Positions 13,668-21,996 of a DNA stretch of 33,729 nt are shown in pieces. Each line of letters begins with the position of its first letter. Position 1 is the first letter of the stretch. The stretch is from DAOTXR01 sp034435375. Lineage in GTDB: Bacteria; Chloroflexota; Anaerolineae; Aggregatilineales; UBA3940. The notes under the pieces are model-generated. The model made no database searches and was not told where the DNA came from. It saw only the letters and a program-made list of their open reading frames with translations. A program made the position numbers and the translations under genes. The DNA lies in NCBI GenBank assembly GCA_034435375.1, contig DAOTXR010000049.1:1-33729 (forward strand), read 5' to 3'.

Positions 13668-14879
13668 ATGGCAGATGTTTTTAAGCGCTACTGGTTCACC
13701 GCTACCATTCTTGCTGGACTGGCTGTTCTTGCATTTCTGATCCTGCACCCAGAGTTTGACAGGGCATTCACCGATGGCAATACAGCCTATACGCCGGATG
13801 GCTGGGCGATGGAAGGCTATGATCCGGCCCGTGTGCGGTCAATTGGCCGTGACATTGCGCTGCCATTCAAGCTGCGGTACAACGTGCCGGTCACCGGCAG
13901 CACCGAGCACGGGTCGCCTCTGATCGTGGTGGAGGGCACGCTGCTAGTGGATGCAGATGGGCAGCTGTTGGCGGTTGACCCGGTTAGCGGTGACGAACGC
14001 TGGAGCTACGCGCACAATGGTCGATTTGTCTCGCCTGCCGTGGCCGGGAACCATGTGGTGATCCGTGTGGAGTCGGGCAGCGAAGGATTCGTCGAGGCTT
14101 TGAACCTGCGCACGGGGGTACTAGATTGGCAGTGGAGGCCGTTCCGCTTAAGCGAGGCTGAAACCAGCCATATCGGCGGCCACCTGACCTCACCAGTGAT
14201 AGTGAATGGGCTGGTGATCGCTGGGGCGGGCAAAGAGGTCTATGCGCTGGACGTGGCCACCGGCAGGCAGCGCTGGCAGTTCCAGGCTTCTGACTATATC
14301 GCTTCGTCGGCGGCGGCGGCGCATGGCCGCGTGTACATCTCTGACCTGACGCATTTCTATTGCCTGGACCAAGCCACCGGCGAGATGCTGTGGCAGCGGA
14401 CAACCGGGACAGCGCTCTACTTTGCGCCCATTGTGACAGGCCAGATGGTGCTGTTAAGCGACGGAGATCAAGTGGTGGCACTGGACGCCCTGAACGGCGA
14501 GGAGCTATGGATGACCGACCTGCCTGAAGCAGGACTGATACCTGCAGCGGCCAGCGAGTCGCTTGTCCTGATTAAAGCTACCGCAACGCTGTACGCGCTC
14601 GACCCTGCCACTGGCAGTGTGCAGTGGCAGTTGAGCGATGCCAACTACGTCTCGCTACCGGTCATCGCCGGTGGAACTGTCTTTGCGATCACGGGGCAAG
14701 GAACAGGGACAGCAGTTGCCATGGTGGACGCGGTGACAGGCGAACCGCATTGGTTTGCCATCGAATCGCTGGCAAACGCCGCGCCGGTCATCGCCGGGGA
14801 CACATTGTACATCAGGACGATCGATGGGCAGGTGATCGGCCTGTACCATGAGCGCAGTGAGCAGGCAGGAGGCGGATAG
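13668..14879 (+). CDS. Membrane-anchored PQQ-type beta-propeller protein
   Basis: This 403-residue protein has one N-terminal membrane segment (about 9-27) and no lipobox, then an extracytoplasmic region from about residue 55. It contains repeated blade motifs of the PQQ/BamB type: LLAVDPVSGDERWSYA, VEALNLRTGVLDWQWR, VYALDVATGRQRWQFQ, FYCLDQATGEMLWQR, VVALDALNGEELWMT and LYALDPATGSVQWQL. These suggest a seven- or eight-bladed propeller used for binding rather than catalysis, since no PQQ-ligand set can be confirmed. It is the first gene of the operon, and its TAG is directly followed by the ATG of the first permease. A role as an accessory or docking protein of the sugar importer is inference. 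The start has only a weak GAGAG upstream. Confidence 0.8.
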   Translation: MADVFKRYWFTATILAGLAVLAFLILHPEFDRAFTDGNTAYTPDGWAMEGYDPARVRSIGRDIALPFKLRYNVPVTGSTEHGSPLIVVEGTLLVDADGQLLAVDPVSGDERWSYAHNGRFVSPAVAGNHVVIRVESGSEGFVEALNLRTGVLDWQWRPFRLSEAETSHIGGHLTSPVIVNGLVIAGAGKEVYALDVATGRQRWQFQASDYIASSAAAAHGRVYISDLTHFYCLDQATGEMLWQRTTGTALYFAPIVTGQMVLLSDGDQVVALDALNGEELWMTDLPEAGLIPAAASESLVLIKATATLYALDPATGSVQWQLSDANYVSLPVIAGGTVFAITGQGTGTAVAMVDAVTGEPHWFAIESLANAAPVIAGDTLYIRTIDGQVIGLYHERSEQAGGG

Positions 14880-15860
14880 ATGGCACAGGCGGCATCTGCT
14901 TCTGAGAGCGCATCCCCGAAGCGGCGCTGGCTGACGCTGGCCCGACGTGAAGAGCTATGGTTCTGGGTGTTCCTTGCGCCATGGGTACTGGGATTTGCAG
15001 CCTTTATGCTGATCCCGATCGGGGCATCCGGCTACCTGAGTCTGACCGACTACGATTTTGCCAACCCACCGGTATATGTTGGCTTCAAGAACTACGTCAC
15101 GCTCGCTCAAGACAACATCTTCTGGAAATCCATTCTGGTCACTGCGCACTACACGGCGCTGTCGGTGCCACTGAGCACGGCTTTTTCGCTGTTGATTGCG
15201 GTCATCCTAAACCAGAAGATTCCGTTTGTGGGGGTCCTTCGCACACTGTACTACCTTCCCTACCTGCTGGGGATGAGCGTGCCGGTAGCGTTGTTGTTCC
15301 GCTGGATTCTCAACCCGCAGTTTGGCACCGTCAACAACATGATCCGCACCGTTATCGGGCCTGAGGGCTGGATTCCGCTTGGGGTTGTTGGCCCCAACTG
15401 GTTGCTTGACCCAAACTGGATGGTCCCTTCGCTGGTGATGTTGTCCGTGTGGAGTTCGACTGGCAGTCTGCTGGTGTATTTGGCGGCGCTACAGGGCGTG
15501 CCCACCGCGCTGTACGAGGCAGCGACGATTGACGGCGCAAATGCGCGACAGCAGTTTTTCAAGATCACGTTGCCAATGATCTCACCGGCCATCCTGTTTA
15601 CCGTTGTCAACAACGTGATTGTGTCGTTCCAGATTTTTACGCAGGCTTATGTGCTCTCGAACAAGACCGGTGGGCCTGCTTTTTCAGCGACGACCTACAT
15701 CTTCTACCTGTTTACCAACGCCTTCCGGCGGTTCAACCTGGGTCTGGCCTCAGCGCAGGCGTTGATCTTCATGGTGGTGCTGGTGGCGCTGACCGCACTG
15801 CTGATGCGTATCTCAACCCGGTTCGTCTACTACGAGTCGGGTCAAGACGGTGATATCTGA
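14880..15860 (+). CDS. ABC sugar transporter permease (MalF/UgpA type)
   Basis: This 326-residue inner-membrane permease has six main membrane segments. The EAA loop for the ATPase is EAATIDGANARQQFFKITLP, starting at Glu213. The N-terminus is cytoplasmic and Ala/Ser-rich, and the first membrane segment begins near WFWVFLAPWVLG, typical of carbohydrate (CUT1) permeases. AGGAGG lies 7 bases before the ATG, inside the end of the previous gene, and the previous stop abuts the start. It pairs with the next gene to form the channel. No ATPase gene accompanies them. Confidence 0.93.
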   Translation: MAQAASASESASPKRRWLTLARREELWFWVFLAPWVLGFAAFMLIPIGASGYLSLTDYDFANPPVYVGFKNYVTLAQDNIFWKSILVTAHYTALSVPLSTAFSLLIAVILNQKIPFVGVLRTLYYLPYLLGMSVPVALLFRWILNPQFGTVNNMIRTVIGPEGWIPLGVVGPNWLLDPNWMVPSLVMLSVWSSTGSLLVYLAALQGVPTALYEAATIDGANARQQFFKITLPMISPAILFTVVNNVIVSFQIFTQAYVLSNKTGGPAFSATTYIFYLFTNAFRRFNLGLASAQALIFMVVLVALTALLMRISTRFVYYESGQDGDI

Positions 15861-15880
15861 GCGGCCTGAGAAATGCTGAA

Positions 15881-16783
15881 ATGATGATAACCGTAAGCAA
15901 AGGCTTATCCGAACCTGAACGACGCACGGGCGGTGTGCCGAGGTCGAGCGTAAAGCGCGGCAAGCTGCTGAGACGCAGTGTAGCGTTTGTGCTGGCCGCT
16001 GCCGGTGTGATTGTCTACATGCTGCCTGTCGCGTGGATGCTGTCAACCGCGCTCAAAACGCGGTTTGAGGCGGTGAGCTTCCCGCCGGTATGGATTCCTG
16101 AGCAGCCGCAGTGGCAGAACTTTCCTGCGGCGCTCAGCGAGGGAACGTGGGGGCGTTACTTCCTCAACACGCTATTCTACGCGGGCACAGTGATGATCGG
16201 CGAGTTGCTGTCCTCGTCCTACGTTGCCTATGCGTTTGCCCATCTGCGGGCGCGTGGCCGCAACGTGATGTTCCTTCTGGTGCTGGCAACTGTCATGCTA
16301 CCAGTGTGGGTGGTGATTATCCCGCAGTACATCATGTTCGCCCGCATGGGCTGGCTGAACTCGTACCTGCCGCTGATCCTGCCACGCATTTTTGGCAGCC
16401 CCTACCTGATCTTTCTGCTACGGCAGTTTTACCGCACCATCCCGCGTGATTACATGGAGGCCGCTGTTCTGGATGGGGCCAACCACTTCCAGATCTGGTG
16501 GCGCATCATGCTCCCGCTCTCAACGCCCGCGCTGGGAGCGGTTGGGGTGGGGAGCTTCCTGTATTACTATCAGGACTTCATTGGCCCGTTGATTTATCTC
16601 AACGAGAACGCCAAGTACCCCATCTCGATTGCGCTGGTGCAGTACCTTGTTCCGTTCGGTGGAACACCGTGGAACCTGATGATGGCGGCCGCGTTTGTGA
16701 CGCTGATCCCGCCGGTCGTGATCTTCTTCATCGCCCAGCGCTATTTTGTGCAGGGTCTTGTAGTCAGCGGCGTCAAAGGATAG
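15881..16783 (+). CDS. ABC sugar transporter permease (MalG/UgpE type)
   Basis: This 300-residue partner permease carries the EAA loop EAAVLDGANHFQIWWRIMLP from Glu193, followed by STPALGAVGVGSFLYYYQDF, and ends with QRYFVQGLVVSGVKG, the usual C-terminus of MalG-type proteins. It has six membrane segments, the first near VAFVLAAAGVIVYMLPVAWM. The start is taken at the first of two adjacent ATG codons at 15881; the ribosome-binding site is poor, so a slightly different start is possible. It follows the first permease by 20 bases. Confidence 0.93.
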   Translation: MMITVSKGLSEPERRTGGVPRSSVKRGKLLRRSVAFVLAAAGVIVYMLPVAWMLSTALKTRFEAVSFPPVWIPEQPQWQNFPAALSEGTWGRYFLNTLFYAGTVMIGELLSSSYVAYAFAHLRARGRNVMFLLVLATVMLPVWVVIIPQYIMFARMGWLNSYLPLILPRIFGSPYLIFLLRQFYRTIPRDYMEAAVLDGANHFQIWWRIMLPLSTPALGAVGVGSFLYYYQDFIGPLIYLNENAKYPISIALVQYLVPFGGTPWNLMMAAAFVTLIPPVVIFFIAQRYFVQGLVVSGVKG

Positions 16784-16896
16784 TCACACAACACGGCATA
16801 CGCTGTCCAGAATAAGCGGTGAAGGGAGGCAGAGAAGCATAATACAACCGGAAGACATTTCAAGAGCTTAAATCCATAACAAAAGGAGCGATGAAA

Positions 16897-18354
16897 ATGA
16901 GATTCAAGTATACATGGGTTATTCTGCTTATCGCCGCGCTTGCTCTGACACTGGCTGGCTGCACCACTCCTGCTGAGGAGCCAACCGAAGAGCCTGTTGA
17001 GGAACCCGGTGAAGAACCGGCAGAGGAGCCCACCGAGGAAGCAGCCCCGGAGCCAACCGAGGAGCCGCCGGCTGAAGCCCAGACTATCACCTGGCTGGTC
17101 CGCACTGGCTATGGTGAGACTGAGTGGCAGGACAACGTAGTGGTCCCGATGTGGGCCGAAGCGCATCCTGACATCGAGCTGAACATGATCCGTCTGAGCC
17201 AGGAGGAGGGCTTCATCCAGCGCGAGGCCATGATCGCCGCCGGTGAACCGCTGCATGTGTGGTCACCGAACTGGGGCGGCGGTGGGTTCGCCAGCGACCG
17301 CGTGCGCGGCTTGCTGCTTGACCTGGCTCCACTCATCGAACGCGACAACTACGACCTCTCCGACTTCAATCCGTACCTGCTGGCCGCCTACCAGACTTCT
17401 GACGGCGCACAGTGGGGGATGCCGTTCCTGAGCGCAGGCTCGTATCTGTTCTGGAACAAAGAGTTGTTCGATGCTGCCGGCGTGGACTACCCGACGACTG
17501 ACTGGGATGACCCGGACTGGACATGGGACGCCTTCCTTGAGATGGCGCGGTCACTGACCAGCAACTATGACGATCCTAACACAGCCATCTATGGCGCAGT
17601 CGCGATCGCCGAGTTACTGGAGACACCGGCTCGCCTGTGGGGCCAGCCCGTCTGGTCAGAAGAAGCTTTCGATACCGGTTATACAGAGGCAGTCACCGTC
17701 ACTGACGAGCGCGCTGTTGAAGCCTACCAGAGCTTCCACGACCTGAGCTTTGTCGAGCGCGTGGCACCCGACCCGGCAGCCACCGAGGCGTTGAATGCCC
17801 TGGGCGGCACCTTCGCATCAGGCCGCGTGGCGATGCAGATTCAGGGCGGCTGGGGCATCTGGGTCTACAAGGGCCTGCTGACCGATCCGAACGGGTTCTG
17901 CTGGGGCATCGCGCCGCTCCCGGCTGGTCGACCTGACGCCGTCGAGCGCGCCGTGCTGTGGACTGACCCGTGGGTGATCACCGCCGGGATGTCTGAGGAA
18001 GACACCGATCTAGCATGGGAGTTCATCAAGTTCTTGCTGTCTGAGGAGCAGATGCGCCTGTTCGCCGAATACAACGGCACTCCGCCAGTGCGCCTGTCTA
18101 TCCTCGAGGAATACTACGCGCAGTGGGGTGAGTGCATGGCCGTTGAGGACTTCAAGGCGGTCTTCGAGGGCGCATACTCACACGGGCACGAATCGTCCAA
18201 TCACCTGATCGTGCGCTGGGACGAGCTGTGGCAGACGTGGAGCAACTATCTCAACCCGTTCTGGGCTGATCCAGAAGGCGATGCTGCTGAGGTTCTCGCT
18301 ACTGTCGAGCAGGAAGTCAACGCCAAGCTGGAAGAAATCTATGCAGACCGGTAG
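16897..18354 (+). CDS. Extracellular sugar-binding lipoprotein of the ABC importer
   Basis: The ATG at 16897 has AAAGGAG at 8 bases; the ATG at 16891 is only 2 bases from it and is less likely. The signal peptide ends in LAGC (Cys22), and the next 40 residues are a repetitive Glu/Pro/Thr linker (units such as AEEPTEEPVEEP). The ligand-binding region (family 1 solute-binding protein) begins near TITWLVRTGYGETEW and includes the conserved GSYLFWNKELFDAAGVDYP hinge and FASGRVAMQIQGGWG. It ends as a 485-residue protein. It delivers a sugar or oligosaccharide to the two upstream permeases. A strong hairpin follows the stop. The linker would extend the protein away from the membrane. Confidence 0.93.
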   Translation: MRFKYTWVILLIAALALTLAGCTTPAEEPTEEPVEEPGEEPAEEPTEEAAPEPTEEPPAEAQTITWLVRTGYGETEWQDNVVVPMWAEAHPDIELNMIRLSQEEGFIQREAMIAAGEPLHVWSPNWGGGGFASDRVRGLLLDLAPLIERDNYDLSDFNPYLLAAYQTSDGAQWGMPFLSAGSYLFWNKELFDAAGVDYPTTDWDDPDWTWDAFLEMARSLTSNYDDPNTAIYGAVAIAELLETPARLWGQPVWSEEAFDTGYTEAVTVTDERAVEAYQSFHDLSFVERVAPDPAATEALNALGGTFASGRVAMQIQGGWGIWVYKGLLTDPNGFCWGIAPLPAGRPDAVERAVLWTDPWVITAGMSEEDTDLAWEFIKFLLSEEQMRLFAEYNGTPPVRLSILEEYYAQWGECMAVEDFKAVFEGAYSHGHESSNHLIVRWDELWQTWSNYLNPFWADPEGDAAEVLATVEQEVNAKLEEIYADR

Positions 18355-18379
18355 TTATCTATCTGCCGTCTGGTAACCG

Positions 18380-18412
18380 GGGCCTCGCTTCCTTGACGGG
18401 GAGGCGAGGCCC
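18380..18412 (+). terminator. Hairpin terminator after the sugar-binding protein gene
   Basis: GGGCCTCGCTTCC and GGAGGCGAGGCCC pair over 13 positions (one G-T) with a 7-base loop, 25 bases after the stop. The tail is TCTCCCCC rather than a T-run, so termination may need help from Rho or may be partial. It separates the ABC operon from the next plus-strand unit. Confidence 0.6.
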
Positions 18413-18465
18413 TCTCCCCCACTGAACGAACGCAGGACGTCCGCGTGGTTATAAGGTATTGTATC

Positions 18466-20796
18466 ATGCGCGTCTCCAAAAAGCGTCCTCTGCTTCTGGC
18501 AGTTTTTTTTCTGAGCGGAACCAGTTCACTGGTGTATGAGGTAGTCTGGGAACGCCAGCTCAGCCTGGCTTTTGGCGTCAGTGTGTATGCGACCAGCGCC
18601 GTGCTGACGGCCTTCATGGGCGGGCTGGCGCTGGGAAGCTGGCTGTCTGGGCGGCTGGTGAGCCGCTATGCCACCGCAGGGAAGCTCAGCCCGGCGGCAG
18701 GCCTGCGACTGTATGCGGCTGTTGTAGCGGCTACGGCGGGCTGCGCTCTGCTGACCATCCTGTTGTTCCCCCGGTTGCCCGCGCTGTATACATGGATCTA
18801 CCGCGTCGCCCAGCCTGGCTTCTTTACGCTCAACGTGATTCGCTTCGGGCTGTCGGTACTTCTTCTGCTTATCCCAACGATCCTGATGGGTGCCACACTG
18901 CCGGCGCTGAGCCATGTGTTGGCGCAAAGAGAAACTTCACGCGGACGCGATGTAGGAGCGCTGTATGCTGTCAACACCTTTGGCGGGGTGTTGGGCGCTG
19001 CGTTGGCCGGATTAGCGTTGATCCGGCTGGTGGGCGCACGCGGGACGCTGTTCGTTGCTGTCGTGCTCGACATCGCCGCGGCGGGAGCGGCGCTGGCACT
19101 GAGCCGCCACACCGGGCCGTTGGTTGCATCCCCTGCTCTATCTAGGAAGAGTCCACCTTCTCGAAGCAGTGCCAAGGTTCGGCCAGCAACATCTGCTGTG
19201 CCGGAGTTGTCGCGCGGGCAGCGGCGGCTTATCTTGTGGGGCGTTCTGGTCTCCGGCTTTGCGGCACTCAGTTACGAGGTGGTGTGGACGCGTATCCTGG
19301 CGATCTCCAGCGTCAGTGCCGTGTTTTCCTTCACAGTCATGCTGGCAACCTTCCTGGCCGGGCTGGCGGTGGGCAGCAGCCTGTCCGCGCGGTGGGCAGA
19401 CCGCTGGCAGCAGCCAGTAAAAGTGTTTGGCTTTCTCCAGCTTGGGATTGGCCTGAGCGCCATTCTAGTGCTGTTTGTATTCGCCAAACTGCCATCGTTC
19501 CTTGAGGGTTTTATCATCGCCGATACCTTCGGCAAGTTGGTGATTGTTGAGCTGACCACCGCCTTTATTACCATGTTTGTTCCAACCGTCCTGATGGGCG
19601 CAGTGTTTCCGCTGGCGGTGCGCTTGCTGGCTGATCAACCCGACGGCGTCGGGCGGGAGGTGGGGCGACTGTATGCCATGAATTCACTCGGCTCAACGCT
19701 GGGGCCATGGGTGGCCGGGTTTGCGCTGATCCCGCTGCTAGGCCTCCAGCGAACCTCACTGGCTGCGGCGGCGCTGAACATCGGGCTAGGCGTGGCTGCC
19801 GGGCTGATGTTGGAACGCCAGCCCAGGCTGGTGATGGTAGGAGCGCTGGCCGGAGCAATCGGGCTGGTGGTGCTACTTCCGCCGGGAGTCTATCTGGGCT
19901 TCCGTGAGGGAACATCACCTTACCTGGTCTACTACCGAGAAGGCATTGACGCAACTGTTGCGGTGTTCGAGGTACCCAATCCGCCGCTGAAGATATCGTT
20001 TGTGAATGGCCGCAACGAAGTACCCACCGATTCACACTCTATGCGGGCATTTCACCTGCTAGGCCATCTACCGTCACTGTTGAACCCGGAAGCTGACTCG
20101 GCGCTGGTGGTCAGCTTTGGCAATGGCATCACCGCCGGGGCGCTGGCCAGCCACAACATCGCCCGTATTCAGGCAGTTGAGCTGGTGGCAGAGCAAATCG
20201 AGGCAGCACGGCTGTATGAGGCAGAGAATCGCGGTGTCCTCGGCTACACCGGGCTGGAGATCTCCATTGAGGATGGACGCAACTATCTGCTCCGCACTGA
20301 TGAGACGTTCGATATTATCACCGCCGATGCCACACATCCCATTAACACGAGTAGCTGGGCGCTGTTCTCGCAGGAGTTCTACATGCTGGCGCGGGCGCAT
20401 CTGGCCGAAGACGGTGTGATGATACAATGGCTACCCTTCCATGACCTGGCCGAGCGAGATTACCGCGCCATAATCCGGACCTTCCAGAGCGTGTTCCCGC
20501 ATACCACGCTGTGGTACACGGGCGGTACGCACAGTTTTCTGGTCAGCACCGCCTGGCCAATCACTGCTGCGGAGATGTCGGCGCTGGCGGCGCAGGTTGA
20601 GGCGCAGGGTCTCACCAGCGACCTGGGCAGCCCGGTAGATTTCACCGGCTATCTACTGATGGACGAGATGGCTGTTGCCACCTATGCAGACGGCGCTCGC
20701 CTGATTACGGATGACACCGCCTTCTTTACCCCGGCCAGAGACGTGGAAGCGATTCTGGAAAGCTACACAAGGTACGCTTCACCCGCGCTACCCTGA
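18466..20796 (+). CDS. Polytopic membrane protein with C-terminal spermidine-synthase-like domain
   Basis: The ATG at 18466 has AAGG 9 bases upstream and gives 776 residues; the open frame also begins at a GTG at 18445. The first 480 or so residues contain two similar membrane halves. Each begins with the same element: SGTSSLVYEVVWERQLSLAFG near the start and SGFAALSYEVVWTRILAIS near residue 250. Each also contains a (S/V)P-T-x-L-M-G-A segment. The C-terminal 240 residues resemble the S-adenosylmethionine fold of spermidine synthases: VVSFGNGITAGAL, AVELVAEQIEAA, SIEDGRNYLL, DIITADATHP and FSQEFYMLARAHLAEDG. The usual GGGDG loop is altered (SFGNG), so true aminopropyl transfer is doubtful. 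It starts a plus-strand operon with the WD40 lipoproteins. Confidence 0.85.
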   Translation: MRVSKKRPLLLAVFFLSGTSSLVYEVVWERQLSLAFGVSVYATSAVLTAFMGGLALGSWLSGRLVSRYATAGKLSPAAGLRLYAAVVAATAGCALLTILLFPRLPALYTWIYRVAQPGFFTLNVIRFGLSVLLLLIPTILMGATLPALSHVLAQRETSRGRDVGALYAVNTFGGVLGAALAGLALIRLVGARGTLFVAVVLDIAAAGAALALSRHTGPLVASPALSRKSPPSRSSAKVRPATSAVPELSRGQRRLILWGVLVSGFAALSYEVVWTRILAISSVSAVFSFTVMLATFLAGLAVGSSLSARWADRWQQPVKVFGFLQLGIGLSAILVLFVFAKLPSFLEGFIIADTFGKLVIVELTTAFITMFVPTVLMGAVFPLAVRLLADQPDGVGREVGRLYAMNSLGSTLGPWVAGFALIPLLGLQRTSLAAAALNIGLGVAAGLMLERQPRLVMVGALAGAIGLVVLLPPGVYLGFREGTSPYLVYYREGIDATVAVFEVPNPPLKISFVNGRNEVPTDSHSMRAFHLLGHLPSLLNPEADSALVVSFGNGITAGALASHNIARIQAVELVAEQIEAARLYEAENRGVLGYTGLEISIEDGRNYLLRTDETFDIITADATHPINTSSWALFSQEFYMLARAHLAEDGVMIQWLPFHDLAERDYRAIIRTFQSVFPHTTLWYTGGTHSFLVSTAWPITAAEMSALAAQVEAQGLTSDLGSPVDFTGYLLMDEMAVATYADGARLITDDTAFFTPARDVEAILESYTRYASPALP

Positions 20797-20840
20797 TTGC
20801 TGTCTGCTGGCCGCCGATTGTGCAGCAGGAGCTGAAGACC

Positions 20841-21980
20841 ATGACCAGAAACAGCCATATCCTGTCCACAGTCTTTGCCGCTGCGGGGCTGTTGGCGGCT
20901 GCGCTACTTGGTGGGTGCAGCACAGGCACCACCGCCGCGCCAACTGATACCCTGCAGCCCACTGAAACGCCGGTGCCGCTAACCGCCACGCCTGAGCCGT
21001 CCGGTCCACCGGCGCTTGAGCTGGCGTCTGCTGGGGCAGTGCTGCCTGAGGGCATCCTCGCGGCAAAGTGGGGTGCAGGCGGCGCGGCAGTCACCGACAT
21101 TGCCTGGTCACCGGACGGCATAAGGCTGGCGTGGCCGCATGAAAACGGTGTCATTATCGCGGACGTGCCGACTGGCCTGCAGGTTATCAGCATTGCCGGG
21201 CACACCGCACCGGTGCTCACGGTGGACTGGTCGCCGGATGGCAGCCGGATTGCCACCGGCAGCGAAGATAGCACCGTCCGGGTCTGGGATGCGTGGACAG
21301 GCGAGCAGATCGCGGCATATGAGGGACACAGTGCGCCGGTGGACCGGGTGCGCTGGTCGCCGGATGGGCAGCGGCTGTTCAGCACGGCGTCCACTGCCGG
21401 GCAGACAGCAGAAACTCTAGGCGGTGAGGTATTTGTGTGGGATGCTGCCAGCGGCGAGCAGTTGCTGGCGCTGATCGACCACACCAGACCGGCAGCATGG
21501 CTGCCGGACAGCACCAGTCTGCTGACAACCGTGCCGGGTGCGATGGCTTTGACTGATGTGCTGACCGGCGAGGCGTTGCCGTTTGCGGGCACAGCGGACT
21601 GGATGGCCGATACGTATGCGCCCCGGTGGTCAGGCGCACTGTCATCGGATGGGGTGTTGTATGTCCGCACGCTGATCCAGGCTCATGGCACAGGCAGCAC
21701 AGCAGAAGCAGTATCACTGGAGACCGGCGAGGTGATGTGGAGCCAGGAGGCGCGCTATGCGACCATTGGCCTGTGGGAGTGGGCACCAGATGGCAGCCTG
21801 CTGGCGATGGGCGGTCCGAATATCGTGGTGATACGCGACGGCATGACAGGCCGCCAGCTTGTGATGCTGGTGGCCGAAGTTGGCGACATGACCGCGCTAC
21901 GCTGGTCGCCGGACAGCCAGATGGTGGCGACCGGGGCCGCGGATGGCTCAGTGATTATCTGGGATGCCGGTGAGTATTAG
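20841..21980 (+). CDS. WD40-repeat lipoprotein (single propeller)
   Basis: The ATG at 20841 has AGGAG at 9 bases and yields 379 residues; an upstream in-frame ATG at 20820 lacks such a site. The signal peptide ends in LLGGC with Cys26, followed by a Thr/Pro linker to about residue 55. The rest is a WD40 propeller with repeated blade ends: DIAWSPDGIRLAW, TVDWSPDGSRIATGSEDSTV with RVWDAWTGEQ, RVRWSPDGQRLF, and ALRWSPDSQMVATGAADGSV with IIWDAGEY at the C-terminus. It would be anchored outside the membrane and act in protein or ligand binding; no enzyme motif is visible. It lies 44 bases after the spermidine-synthase-like gene and 16 bases before a larger paralogue. Confidence 0.88.
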   Translation: MTRNSHILSTVFAAAGLLAAALLGGCSTGTTAAPTDTLQPTETPVPLTATPEPSGPPALELASAGAVLPEGILAAKWGAGGAAVTDIAWSPDGIRLAWPHENGVIIADVPTGLQVISIAGHTAPVLTVDWSPDGSRIATGSEDSTVRVWDAWTGEQIAAYEGHSAPVDRVRWSPDGQRLFSTASTAGQTAETLGGEVFVWDAASGEQLLALIDHTRPAAWLPDSTSLLTTVPGAMALTDVLTGEALPFAGTADWMADTYAPRWSGALSSDGVLYVRTLIQAHGTGSTAEAVSLETGEVMWSQEARYATIGLWEWAPDGSLLAMGGPNIVVIRDGMTGRQLVMLVAEVGDMTALRWSPDSQMVATGAADGSVIIWDAGEY

Positions 21981-21996
21981 GTGAAAGGTAAGCGCT

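Noticed and set aside
18444..18456. TGGTTATAAGG before the spermidine-synthase-like gene as a fifth GntR operator
   Set aside because: Only one arm matches; the CCA arm is missing and no good promoter stands next to it.
20726..21670. Minus-strand ORF of 314 codons
   Set aside because: Ser/Pro/Ala-rich antisense of the WD40 lipoprotein, produced by repeated WSPDG codons.
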